DNA of 64,000 nt from Reticulitermes speratus (taxonomy: Eukaryota > Arthropoda > Insecta > Blattodea > Rhinotermitidae): NCBI GenBank assembly GCA_021186555.1, contig JAJKFL010000006.1:34469478-34533477 (forward strand). The letters run 5' to 3'. How positions within the stretch are numbered: the first letter of the stretch is position 1; each line of letters begins with the position of its first letter. The notes beneath the pieces were generated by a model that was not told the origin of the DNA, searched no databases, and worked only from the letters and a program-made list of their open reading frames with translations. Shown here piece after piece: positions 54,779 to 64,000 of the stretch. The position numbers and the translations under genes are program-made.

Positions 54779-54985
54779 GGGTCGTGCTGTAGCTCAGGAG
54801 GTTAGTCGCCCGTGTCTAACCGCGGAGGCCCCTGTTCGATCCCAGGTTAGTTTACTTAGAATTTTTGGTGAACAGAGTGGCACTGGGAGAGGTTTTTCTC
54901 CGAGTAATTCGGTTTTCCCTTGTCAATGTCTGCTTCATAATCCATAACACCGAAGCTGTATATCCTTAGAGGTTTACAGAGTCAT
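54779..54985 (+). mobile_element. S3 SINE, diverged
   Basis: The head GGTCGTGCTGTAGCTCAGGAGG, box B CTGTTCGATCCCAGG near 54831-54845, then AGAGTGGCACTGGGAGAGG, CGGTTTTCCCTTGTCAATG and the GAGTCATTAAATAAAG ending. Confidence 0.88.
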
Positions 54986-55080
54986 TAAATAAAGCACTTC
55001 TCTCAGGTCGGCTGATCCCCGCCCGAAATTCGAAATAGGTAACCCTTAAATTATTTTCAGATTTATTGTCGCTGAGCTAA

Positions 55081-55410
55081 CAGCATGTTGGGAAGTTTGA
55101 AGTTCTTTGAAGCAGAGAGACTGCGTAGGAAGAAGCCATTATTTGGGCTTCTTGAGATTGATGGATTGCTTAGGAAGGATCTGTTACGTGTAAAGCGGGC
55201 GTTGTTATTAATGTTGTTTGAGCCGGCCAGATTGCATAGGGAGAAGGCTTTATTCTTTGGGACTGTTTGACCCAAAGAAATGACACAGAAAGGAGGCGTT
55301 TTTATTGAGATAAGTTGAGCTGCAGACACTGCTTGGAACGAGGCGTTATTCTTCAGACTGCCTGAGTGACTGCATAGGAAGGATGTACTGTTATTGAGGC
55401 TGCCTGAATA
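55081..55410. repeat. Degenerate tandem repeat, about 45-bp unit, open on both strands
   Basis: The phrase (C/T)TGC.TAGG.AG.A followed by TTATT and CTTGA-type words recurs at 55121, 55166, 55232 and 55370, with a partial unit at 55328. Spacing is irregular. The first half is open on both strands (plus 55085-55270; minus 55063-55329, with recurring NN..F.LR/SLS-like words). It could be a decayed repeat-protein fragment or a non-coding minisatellite. Confidence 0.55.
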
Positions 55411-55912
55411 TTTACGCGGAAAACACCGTATTGCGTAACACGGATGTTACTAGCAGCAATCTCTCACGCTTCGGACCGAACAATGAATGTACCGCACCAT
55501 GCAGTGAAACAATGCGGTTATTGTGTTTTGCTCCACGCATTGCCCGATTCCCATTACCTTCGCTGGGGTCTGAGAAAATTAGTTTGTGTGTGTGTGTGTG
55601 CGTGCGTGTTTGCGTCCTGTACTGGACTATCGGGCAAGCAACAAGGAATCAATTGGGTTCCGACTGCTTGTTTGAGAATTCGCATTCCTTTCATTGTTAT
55701 TAAATTAAAGGCTTTATTGCCAATGCGAAGAGATTGCAGCTCGTCGTGTCTGTCCGTCCCTTACTAGTGGTATTGCTGTTATTGAATTTCGATGAAATGT
55801 AGTGAGAATTTCTAATACAGATTAGTAAGTAAATGTACGCAGGGCTTAACACTTGTGGCGCGTTCACTCTGTTATTGCCGCTGTAAATTTTCTTCGCATC
55901 TTAGGAACAGTC
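55411..55912. other. No gene recognised; (GT)n run
   Basis: A GT-dinucleotide repeat lies at about 55584-55610. Otherwise nothing. Confidence 0.5.
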
Positions 55913-55977
55913 TGCTGTGCTTTGCTGTGCAATGCTATGCCACGCCACGCTACGCTATGCCATGCTGTGCTGTGCTG
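55913..55977. repeat. Thirteen TGCTG-type pentamers
   Basis: Exactly 13 consecutive 5-mers of the form YGCNN (mostly TGCTG, TGCTA, TGCCA, CGCTA). Confidence 0.9.
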
Positions 55978-56057
55978 AAGAGAGATTTGATCGTGCACGA
56001 TTGTTGCTTTTCGATCGTCAACTGTTTCCTCGGCCTCAGCTCGTACCTCACAGAAAA

Positions 56058-56275
56058 GTGTACATAGGTTTTCGTGTAAAGTGCCTATTATTTTTGTTCG
56101 ATTTTAACTAGACTTTAATTTGGTCGACATATTTTAGTAAAAATCCCCAGTATAAAATGTCACGAATATCAGTTCAGTAGGAGGCGAGTTGCTGTATGCG
56201 GACTGGCGGACGTATGGAAAGACAGACATTACTTAACTAATAGTCTTTTTTTTTCCTACGCGCTTGAAAATGGAA
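56058..56275 (-). repeat. Family F repeat, half copy
   Basis: Minus-strand left half: GTGTACATAGGTTTTCGTGTAAAGTGCC, GTTCGATTTTAACT, AGTAGGAGGCGAGTTGCTGTATGCGGAC, ACTAATAGTC. The segment from the distant end is absent. Confidence 0.75.
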
Positions 56276-56902
56276 AACTGAATTTGTAATTTCGGTCAGT
56301 CAGGGCTTCCACTTAATTTAAAAGCCTAAAAATACTTACATTTAAACCGCCATGTAGGGCCTACTCACCACGCTAAATAGAGTTACAGAATTTGGGATGA
56401 TTGGTGGTTTGTCATATAGCCTACATTTGTCACTCATAGCCGTATAGTTTCGTGCCTTATTTATTATTTCAGAAGTTTTACAAAATGTTCTGTTGCACAA
56501 ATCAGCGAAAATAACAGAACGACATAACGCTGAAACACGAGAACAAAATTAACAACAAAAATAGGGAGGGACTATTTATTAAAATACTTTGAATAGTTGT
56601 GTTTGTTTATAAATAATTACTCGTTTGTCCACTTAGAAAGTTACTTGACTCATGACTGCAAAAGAATGAAATGTAACCTGCAAGTTGAAGGTGTTATTAA
56701 TATGAGACTCAAATTTAGAAGGGAAGCTGTATTTTCTTAATTTTTAACTTCTGTCTCTATGTGCCAGCTCACAGAAGAAAGCCCGAACGATTTCAACATG
56801 ACACACATATTTTTGTATCATTTTTTATTTTATTTTTATTTTAATGTAAGTGTAAGGAAAAGAGTAGACCCCACCTCATCCCGTGACTAACGATGGGCAG
56901 TT
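56276..56902. other. No gene recognised
   Basis: AT-rich, unique-looking. Confidence 0.5.
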
Positions 56903-57122
56903 TTCAGGTGCGTTTGCATACATATGGCGAAAAGCGACTATTAGCTTCCTGATGTCTGTCCATCTGTCTGCATGGAGCAACTTCGCTCTCGCTGGACGGA
57001 TTGCATGACAGTTGACGTTGGGAATTCTGCTAAAATCTGTGTATCAAATTAAACTGTATTTAAAAGTCGAACGAAAATAACAGACATCTTACAGAAAGCC
57101 TATGCACATTTGTGATATCTCG
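56903..57122 (+). repeat. Family F repeat, half copy
   Basis: TTTTCAGGTGCGTTTGCATAC..GCGAAAAGCGACTATTAGC, GCATGGAGCAACTTCGCTC, CGCTGGACGGATT, GCCTATGCACATTTGTGATATCTCG. It is head-to-head with the minus-strand half copy at 56058 but separated from it by 630 bp. Confidence 0.8.
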
Positions 57123-57243
57123 ACGTTTACGCCATAAATGCACGAATTGCGCCATATAGGTGTGATTTGTGTACCGCCACGTAATTAGGGCAAAACTACA
57201 AGCACAGCCGTAATATTCAACATTCATTGCTTTTTGCTTGATT

Positions 57244-57528
57244 ATAATTATGTAATGCCGATCCCAGTGGCCGTGCGATCTAAGGCGTGGGTCTTCGGCC
57301 GCTCGCTTACTAGGATCGTGGGTTCGAATCCCGCTGGAGGCATGGATGTCTGTCTCTTGTGTGTGTTGTCAGGTAGAGGTCTCTGCGACGAGCTGGTCCC
57401 TCGTCCAGTGGAGTCCTACCGACTGTGGTGTGTCTCAAATGTGTGTGATCATGAAACCTCGACGACACGAGGAGGCCCAGGCCCATATGGGGCTGTCGAG
57501 CCATAGGAAAAAAAAATAATTATGTAAT
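57244..57528 (+). mobile_element. S1 SINE, full-length, perfect 13-bp target duplication
   Basis: ATAATTATGTAAT lies at 57244-57256 and 57516-57528. The element starts GCCGATCCCAGTGG at 57257, has box A TGGCCGTGCG from 57268 and box B GGTTCGAATCC at 57321-57331, and ends GGCTGTCGAGCCATAGG plus a 9-A tail. It is nearly identical to the 14.66-kb copy, including the CGACTGTGGTG diagnostic stretch. Confidence 0.95.
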
Positions 57529-58653
57529 ATAGTCCCACATAGATATGATTTGGTGTGGTGTGACGTAATAATCTAATCACGTATTCTTCTTCGTGCGATT
57601 TAAATGGCCCATAATTAAGGAAAATGCAAACATGTAATCATATTTAATATCTATTGATTATATCTGGGAATAGGAATTTTGATACGTAGATTAATTATGA
57701 ATGTGAAACGTTGTGTACGAAATATTGTTTTTAAGTTGGCAATTACAAAATATTTCAACAGGGTTATTGGAGGTTATGTGTGAATGATAAATTTAAAGTA
57801 AAAAATCAGCGTAGGCGTATAAATAATAAGTTTGTCCGAGAAATACAGTTACAGACCCTACTAATGCTTCAGCATTCTGTAACACATCTACAGTTGTGAG
57901 CAGGAACATAAACTGTGACCTCATTGAGTTAAATGGTATGACTGAGCAGAGACCAGGATGCAAAGTTCCGAACGCTCCTCAGTATTACGTTGCACTTACA
58001 TTCCTGTCTTGTTTAGAAATTTGTTTAGAAGGTGCGGGTAGATAGTTGTAAAGGAATGGAATGAGATGAGCAGCTGGTGTCCTCCGTATGTAGGCTTTAT
58101 TTACCACACGTGGCTGTTTGTTGTGTCCATTCTCTTTTCGTTTTAGAACATCATAGGTGTAGTTTTCTAGAATGGCCAAATGCACTTTTCTCGAAATCCC
58201 CAGGGGTCAGAAATTTGGACGTCTAACAGGAGAAATGAGTTACATAATGTGAAACCTCATAATTTATACTTCTCGCCAAACATTGCTAATGTGAGTAAAT
58301 GAAGGAAAATGAGAATTGCCAACATGTAGCGCATCTGGCTGTGGGCAGATATCAGTGGCGAACTGAAGTGAACGCGATAATAAACCATCGGGTACCAAGA
58401 AAGACGGAAAATCTGTTGGCCAGCTGTGCAACTTCGAGCTTCTGTTGAAGGACTGTGCGTGATGGATATAGTATGGTTTGTTGTTACTGAGACAATGAAC
58501 TTTGCTATTGTGTTGATGGTGCCGTGGCACTGTATGTGTAGACAGTATGCAATATTGAAATCGGATCAGGAACAAACTCACTGCGTCGGTTCTGAAACTG
58601 CTTATTTGACGGCACAGACAGTCGATCACAGCCGTATTTATTGCCATATTTTG
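57529..58653. other. No gene recognised
   Basis: Unique-looking. A 143-codon minus-strand frame at 58264-58695 shows no known motif. Confidence 0.5.
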
Positions 58654-58690
58654 TGCTACGTGTTTCGGCTTGCAGAAACCATCATCAGTC
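58654..58690 (-). ncRNA. Hammerhead-like CTGATGA..GAAAC motif
   Basis: Minus sense: CTGATGA (58688-58682), GGTTT-loop-AAGCC stem, GAAA, then CACGTAGC. It is the third clear member of the set with 38366-38409 and 53688-53720. Confidence 0.38.
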
Positions 58691-59184
58691 ACCAACTTTT
58701 AAAAATAAGTAAGAGAAAAGTGGTTATAAATTATTGGTTATTATGTCAAAAAATTGAGATCTCAACTTTACGAAGCATTGAATGTTATAGTTTGTGTTTT
58801 TTCGTTTAAGCCGAAATCGGGTATAAAATATTAATTTATATTTAAAAGTGTAATAAAAAGTATTAAAATATGTGATGTAGGGGACATGGTACTTGTGTTA
58901 AAAATTTTTAAATCTATAATTTAGCTCGTTCTTCGTGTCTGCACGCATGTTGAAGTGTTGTAGTACATACAGTTCGTTATGAAGTGGATATTTTTTGTAA
59001 CTGACTTTTTGACACTTTATAAATGACGTGCTATCAGTCTGTATGTCTTGGTGCTGATCCCATGTATGTGTGTATGACCAGATTTTTGTCTATCTTGACT
59101 TTGCAGTTTTGTCTTTGAAAAAGTGAAATTTTGAAGGTTTCCAGGCTTCACCCATGTGTCCTTCTGGTAAGAGCAGCATGCAGA
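58691..59184. other. No gene recognised
   Basis: AT-rich, unique-looking. Confidence 0.5.
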
Positions 59185-59338
59185 TGAAAATAAGGGTGAA
59201 GCATTCGTGGAATGATATTGACCGGGGAAACCGAAGTACTCGGAGTAAAACCTGTCCCAGTGCCTGGGTTTACCTGGATCGAACCCGGGATTCCTCTGTG
59301 AGAGGCCGGCGACTGACAGCTTGAGCCATGGCACGGCC
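59185..59338 (-). mobile_element. S3 SINE, 3' shortened
   Basis: Minus-strand head and middle: CCGTGCCATGGCTCAAGCTGTCAGTCGCCGG head, box B near 59277-59291 (GGATCGAACCCGGGA), GGCACTGGGACAGGTTTTACTCCGAGTACTTCGG. A short internal segment (around the usual GTGGGATTTGTGGTGGAC) is deleted. Confidence 0.88.
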
Positions 59339-59464
59339 TAATTTTGTCTTCGACATTCATCTAAATTATATATAGAAGTTCAGTTCCTGCCTGTCGGGGA
59401 ATACAGTTCGTCTCCATTAGGAAGACCAACCAGCTATATTATTTATTGTATTATTTACTCGTAT

Positions 59465-59640
59465 GAGCCCGGATAACTCGGTAAGATGTCTGACTGCTAG
59501 CTTAACAATTTTGGTTCGATTCTCTGTAGGTATCCATCCTATCGTTTGGATACCGGAGGCTCTTCTCCAGTGATTAAGCTGGTGATATACAGAATGTGTG
59601 GAGTTTGCGTTCACTTTCTCTACATGCCTTCATGCTTTGG
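59465..59640 (+). mobile_element. Diverged tRNA-headed SINE, S2-like
   Basis: AGCCCGGATAACTCGGTAAGATGTCTGACTGCTAGC gives a box A region and GGTTCGATTCTC gives box B. The ending CTCTACATGCCTTCATGCTTTGG is S2-like. Copy or subfamily uncertain. Confidence 0.6.
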
Positions 59641-59729
59641 TGCTTTGGCACAAGTGAAACGCTGACAGTTGTTATGAGTTTATTATTATTTCGTTTCCAG
59701 AAGTGGGACTTCTGCAAAAATATATCTAC

Positions 59730-59800
59730 TCATTCCAATTTCAGTTAAAATCAGACGAAAATATTATGCAGTGTACATGAAGACCTACGTACGTTTATGT
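59730..59800 (+). repeat. Family F repeat fragment
   Basis: CAGTTAAAATCAGACGAAAATATTATGCAGTGTACATGAAGACCTACGTACG matches the middle of F. Confidence 0.7.
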
Positions 59801-59969
59801 GTTTGTCTCTATAATGGAGACTCGTTTTCTGTGAGGTACGAACTACGGTCTAAGAAGCAGTTGTTGCCCTTTAGGAGATAAGTACAAGAAATAAGGCAGA
59901 GCCAGAGAGGCCGGAGAAACAATTGACGATTTAAAAATGCCATGTACCACGCGAAAAATAGAAGAGTTT

Positions 59970-60180
59970 TGGAGTTTGTTATTTAACGACCCTATCAAGT
60001 ACTAATATTATATGGCGTCGGTGATACGTGAATGAATGTGGAGCACTGGTGGAACGATACCGACAGGGGAAAACCGATATGCTCGGAGATAACCTGTCTC
60101 ACTGCCACTTTGTCCACAAAAAATTGCCCGTGGACTGGGGCTTTCGTGGTTAGAGGCCGGCGACTAACCGCCTGAGCCAA
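59970..60180 (-). mobile_element. S3 SINE, long-ending version
   Basis: Minus strand from GTTATTTAACGACCCTATCAAGTAC (3' end) through GTGGAACGATACCGACAGGGGAAAACCG to GAGGCCGGCGACTAACCGCCTGAGCC. The pyrimidine-rich middle of the head is shortened. Confidence 0.88.
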
Positions 60181-60570
60181 AGAAAGCGCTGATTGCCTTT
60201 TGACTGCATTGGAAATATTCACGAATAAAAAGAACAAGCAGAGGGTCAATAACACAACTAACGCGCCACAGGTGTTGCCCCCTGCAGGCGTTTCATAACC
60301 TGCTGTTACTGTTAGTGTTATAATTTGTTCCAGTTGTTCCGAATTGAGGGTTAGTTGTAAACCAGGGTTGTGTGACTCTGAACTTCTCAAGCAACGAACA
60401 CAGAACCAAGCAACGAAACATGCCCGCAGTTTCGGTGGTCGATGTCCTATTCCTCCGCTGCTGCCTACGTGACGCATAAAGGTCACCTGCGTGGTCTGTT
60501 GTATTTCCTTGTCGTTAGAACCGGCTGCAGAAGAGGAGGCGAGCCGCCTTGCCTGCAGCACCCCACGCAC
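60181..60570 (-). CDS. Uncertain open frame, possible host exon (N-terminal part)
   Basis: A 191-codon minus-strand frame starts at 60570 (MRGVLQARRLASSSAAGSNDKE..) and continues to 59995. Its last third is antisense S3 SINE and cannot be original. The first 130 codons lie in non-repeat sequence and include a hydrophobic stretch (ALVVLLTLCLFFLFVN). A possible donor CAG/GTGACC falls after ..IQQTTQ, about 28 codons in. I recognise no domain. It may be a 5' exon or a chance frame in relatively GC-rich DNA. Confidence 0.2.
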
Positions 60571-61367
60571 GATATTCGACTCGTGCGTGTACTAATAAGG
60601 TGATCACAGATCGTGTGTTCACGTCCATATGCAGAGTGTCCGAAAACTTTGTAGGTAATATCAGTACGAAGTTTTTGTTCTGAGAAATCGCTGAACGTCG
60701 CAAGGATTAGAGGAATGCATGTGAAATTAATGTATATCTTTTTTATGCGTGTGATGGATAAACTTGCATACAACTATTAGATGATTTGCAGAAAAATTGT
60801 TGCTGTCTGTATACCATAGAAGCACTGTGTTTAGACTTCAACAGTTTTACAAAATTCATGTTTTTGTTCGCTGATATTCCTGCTTACATATTAATGCTGT
60901 AATTGATGCACCATGATGTAACTTGACGTTTTCTGCACACATTTGGACTAATTATGTTTCAGGGTGTGATGTTTTTAAAAACAGGGTCCTTCATAAAGTG
61001 GCAGGACACAAACCTCAAAAATGTATCTCGTTTCATTTTTTTTTTCGCACAACAAACCCCACATCACCTGACAGGATATTCCTTCTTCCTCCGTCCTTCA
61101 CCAACTCTTTTCCCTAACTGTGCATGCTAAAATTTCCCGAGAGTCTTCCCGGTGGATCCGTTGAAGACCTCGTTGGTGTAGGCCTCTTCTCTGATGGCAC
61201 ACAAGTGACGCCATCATTGCTGTAATCTCCCATGTCTCCTCGCTCCGTGATGCTGTCTCTAGCAACTTCGTGAAGGATTTCCTTGTATTTCTGGTCCTAC
61301 GTTGGAGTCAGAGTTTTGTACCTCAAAAACGAAGTAATACGAGTGACATTCGTGCTCGGAAATTAAT
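60571..61367. other. No gene recognised
   Basis: GCAGAGTGTCCGAAAAC near 60632-60648 looks like a lone mariner-type end. Otherwise unique-looking. Confidence 0.4.
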
Positions 61368-61915
61368 ATTACAGCTAGTACCGGCCTTAGCAAACACGGG
61401 GCCCGATTGCGATCCTTGTGGCGGGCGCCAACAAGTTGTTATTTTTTTCCCCAATGGGTCGATAGCCCCTTGGGGGGCTTATGCCGCCTCATTTTTCGAG
61501 GCTTCACGATCACACTTTTTAGACACACCACACTCGGTAGGACGCCTCTGGACGAGGGACCAGCTCGTCGCAGAGACCTCTACCTGACAACACACAACAC
61601 TGACAAGAGACATACATCCATGCCCCCGGTGGGATTCGAACCCACAATCCTAGCAAGCGAGCGGCCGCAGACCCACGCCTTAGACCGCACGACCACTGGG
61701 ATCGGCCAACAAGTTGTTATACGGAGCAAAAGGACTAACGTTTTGGGTATATTAACGTAAATTAGGATGAAAAATTAAAACGGCCATTTTTATCACTTTT
61801 ATTTACTTTTAATCAAGCAATCGGTCAAACATTTATTTAATTTCCCCCCATGAGCGCGGGGCCCGATTGCGTCAAATCGGTCCAGTCGGCCTAAGGGCGG
61901 CCCTGATTACAGCTA
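61368..61915. mobile_element. hAT-type MITE interrupted by an S1 SINE
   Basis: ATTACAGC flanks the element at 61368-61375 and 61906-61913; the shared word extends to ATTACAGCTA, ten bases. The ends are TAGTACCGGCCTTAG (left, decayed from CAGGGCCGGCC) and, inverted, CAGGGCCGCCCTTAGG (right). GGGGCCCGATTGCG occurs subterminally on both sides in inverted orientation. Removing the SINE and one duplication leaves about 252 bp. Confidence 0.85.
61428..61720 (-). mobile_element. S1 SINE, full-length, perfect 15-bp target duplication, nested in hAT
   Basis: CCAACAAGTTGTTAT occurs at 61428-61442 and 61706-61720. Minus-strand SINE with A-tail at the left, box B GGATTCGAACCC near 61631-61642, and right edge GATCGGC. 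It is younger than the hAT element it sits in. Confidence 0.95.
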
Positions 61916-61920
61916 TTCTG

Positions 61921-62250
61921 ATAAAGCTGGCCACGCTAATTGCACTTGCAAACCATGTGAAAATGTCAATTTTGTATTCGGAGGTTAGGATGGTCGAGGA
62001 GATACGAGACTGGCATTAACATGTATAACATCACATTTTTGTACATTGCCGGAACTTCAAAGGAAATTCAGTCACAGTGGTTCACCGCTATAAACATTTC
62101 GCTAGTCAACGACGAATTGAACAGTGTAACATTCAACCGTGGTCGAAAAGCAGTTTCAGAGAAAGAAGTAGCATTGTAACAAGACTGCTTGACGTTCTTT
62201 TCTTTCAGAATGTAATGCGGTTTCACTGTACACGCGTAAATGCTATTTCG
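61921..62250. other. No gene recognised
   Basis: A 96-codon frame (62077-62367) runs into the tandem array and is not called. Confidence 0.5.
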
Positions 62251-62963
62251 TTTACGCCTGTAAAGATAGTACGGCCTTCCCTGTGCCGATTTTCACAAAA
62301 CTCAGAAATGTTGAACACCACTGTGTGCAAATCGCTTATACCAACTCTTACCGAAATGATACAATAAAGGTGGAAAGTACGGATAGAAATTCATTTACGT
62401 CCCTAAGTAAAGTGTGACTTTCACAGATTTGATTTTCACGAAACTGGCAATTGCTGAATGATATTATTTGTAGACCTTCTATACCGAGATTTATCGACGT
62501 GAGGCGAAAAATGTAGAAAATATGGGCAAAATTTAATTTACGCGCTTAAGCAAATTATGGCATCCACTGCTCCGATTTTATGATACTCGTATTTACTCAG
62601 CGGCATTGTGTGTAGTTCTGTTATACCGAATAGTAACTAGATCGGTCAAGAAGTCTGGAAATTAAGGGTATAAATTTATTTACGCCCTTACGTATAGTAT
62701 GGCTTTCACTGCACAGATTTGCTCTAAAATTACAATTACCCGCCTACGTTTCATGGAGGTCTGTTATACCGAATTACACTCACATTTGTCAAGAAATAGA
62801 CAGAGTAGCGTAGTAATTAATTTACACCAGCAAGTAAAGTGTTAGTGTCACTGAGCCGATTTTGACGCAACTCTGGCGCGCTGCACAACTTGTTGTGAAG
62901 GAAACGGATCCCTAGTTTCGTGAAAATCCGGCGAACGGTTTGGTCACCGATACTAGGTAGCAA
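62251..62963. repeat. Diverged tandem array, about 143-bp unit, five units
   Basis: Units start with TTTACG/TTTACA at 62251, 62394, 62537, 62679 and 62821, i.e. steps of 143, 143, 142 and 142. Each has, at matching offsets, a (C/T)..TAAGTAAAGT..GGC-like phrase, TCACTG..CCGATTTT, and (in the first four) CT.TTATACCGA. The fifth unit departs after about 100 bp. Units differ widely, so the array is old. Confidence 0.85.
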
Positions 62964-63011
62964 ATGGACGCAAGTGGTATCCACATAAGGCATTCTTATT
63001 TTTACTTCGTG

Positions 63012-63258
63012 AAGAACGCCTAAGCCGATCCCGGTGGCCGCTCGCTTGCTGGGATTGTGGGTTCGAATCTCGTCGGAGGCACGGAATCGTGTGAATATTG
63101 TGTGTTGTCAGGTAGAGGTCTCTGCGATGGGCCGATCCCTCGTCCAGAGGAGTCCTACCTAGTGGATGTGCGTCACCGAGTGTGATCAGGTGCAGCAATA
63201 TCCACTCTACACCCGCAACGAGTAGGTAGAAGAGGTCAGAATAAGAAAGAACGCCTAA
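63012..63258 (+). mobile_element. S1 SINE, alternative 3' end, internal head deletion
   Basis: AAGAACGCCTAA flanks at 63012-63023 and 63247-63258, a perfect 12-bp duplication. The element starts GCCGATCCCGGTGGCC, then skips about 28 bases of the head to CGCTCGCTTGCTGGG. Box B GGTTCGAATCTC is near 63061-63072. It ends, like the 10547 copy, with GTGTGATCA..CAGCAATA..CTCTACACC and an AAGAAAG tail. The perfect duplication shows the deleted form could still be mobilised, or that the deletion came later. Confidence 0.93.
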
Positions 63259-63784
63259 AATATACTTTGTGATACTGTGAATGTCCTTGATGCTGGTGAA
63301 GGTGCTTTGTACATTCTACGTCTTCACATGACCTTGAGACGATACTACTGCAGACGTAGCAGCTGAAGGTATACGGTATAAATGACACTGTGTTCAAGAA
63401 CGACGTTTTAAATCGCTGTCTGTGTCCAAGACATGGGATTTAAGTCACGACTTACGTCTGTCTTGACCTTTACGTAATGTGTTAAATCATCTGGATCTTT
63501 ATGTTGTGCATTTCGTGTGGAATATTTAGTAACCTGTGTTTGTATAGAGCACAAACTGCCATTATCACGGCTGTTTTGCTTTGGCATCATTTTCAGTGTC
63601 GTAAGCAGACGTGGGTTGTGGTTGTACACCAACATTATGCATACAAAAGTGTAGCATACACTCAGTGTATGTATGTATAGTAGATCATAGTGAAATTCTT
63701 TACGGCATAAAAAAAGAATAGTAAATACAGTGCACAGATAGTCCGTGCTTAACCACTCCACAGTAAGAGTATAAGACTAACAGC
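63259..63784. other. No gene recognised
   Basis: Unique-looking. Confidence 0.5.
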
Positions 63785-63822
63785 AATATCTAGAAAAATG
63801 AAACGGACGGGCATGTGACAAC
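63785..63822 (+). mobile_element. LINE scrap
   Basis: ATCTAGAAAAATGAAACGGACGGGCATGTGAC resembles the RRMRWAGHV segment of the LINE. The flanks do not match, so this is a small remnant. Confidence 0.45.
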
Positions 63823-64000
63823 CATAACCTAAGTTTGCACTGAAGACACTGAAGATAACACCAACGTAAGCGTCGAAACGCTTTTGTCCTAAAACAAAAC
63901 AACAATTTTGATAATGGCAGTTGGTCATCTGAAACTCATCAGGTTTCTTACGTGCAAGAATTACATTTCACTTCTGTTCTTCCACAAAACGACTTACATT

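Noticed and set aside
58264..58695. 143-codon minus-strand frame
   Set aside because: Overlaps the ribozyme-like motif and an equally long frame on the other strand. No conserved motif.

Overview
This window looks like intergenic or intronic DNA from a large, transposon-rich insect genome. The LINE 3' peptide type (YGCETWSL ... [12 protein letters not shown]), the tRNA-derived SINEs and the repeat bounded by GGCGCGTTCGC resemble repeats I associate with Blattodea (cockroach or termite). That placement is inference from repeat style, not from any host gene. I find no complete host gene, rRNA or free-standing tRNA gene, operon, origin or CRISPR array. Most open frames are random or are read-through of repeats.

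The only intact protein gene is a mariner-type transposase (371 codons, minus strand, 15724-16839). It sits in a complete 1.3-kb element (15608-16924) with 37-bp inverted ends (one mismatch) and a TA duplication. Broken coding relics are a PIF/Harbinger transposase that keeps a spliceable-looking intron (49790-50690), a frameshifted Ty3/gypsy reverse-transcriptase fragment (29051-29985), and about ten 5'-truncated copies of one LINE. One of these (33248-33765) has an 11-bp target duplication.

Short elements dominate. Family S1 is a tRNA-headed SINE with 12 copies, eight with recognisable 10-15 bp target duplications. Family S2 is a tRNA-like SINE with a GGTAAAGT-type tail; two copies form a tail-to-tail inverted pair inside one target duplication (34704-35308). 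Family S3 is a third tRNA-like SINE. Family F (about 0.5 kb, GGCGCGTTCGC ends) has eight full or partial copies. Four hAT-type non-autonomous elements have 8-bp target duplications (25780, 46980, 48006, 61368), and one of them carries a 31/32-bp minisatellite of about 24 units.

Roughly by region: 0-9 kb has old SINE and LINE scraps in mostly unique DNA; 9-15 kb has palindromes, S1, S2 and F; 15.6-17.8 kb has mariner plus F; 19-27 kb has MITE, nested SINEs, hAT and F; 27-31 kb has the gypsy relic and F; 33-37 kb has the LINE and the SINE inverted pair; 38-47 kb has LINE relics, a 96-bp palindrome and S2; 47-51 kb has the hAT-minisatellite and Harbinger; 51-60 kb has S3, ribozyme-like motifs and F; 60-64 kb has one possible host exon, an hAT with a nested SINE, a 143-bp tandem array and S1.

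The most unusual structures are three inverted-repeat insertions (8.8, 34.7 and 42.1 kb) that share one layout: a 12-13 bp direct repeat, a short spacer, arm, loop, inverted arm, then the same direct repeat directly against the second arm. Next are the minisatellite grown inside an hAT element, and a set of CTGANGA-hairpin-GAAA motifs that resemble hammerhead ribozyme cores.
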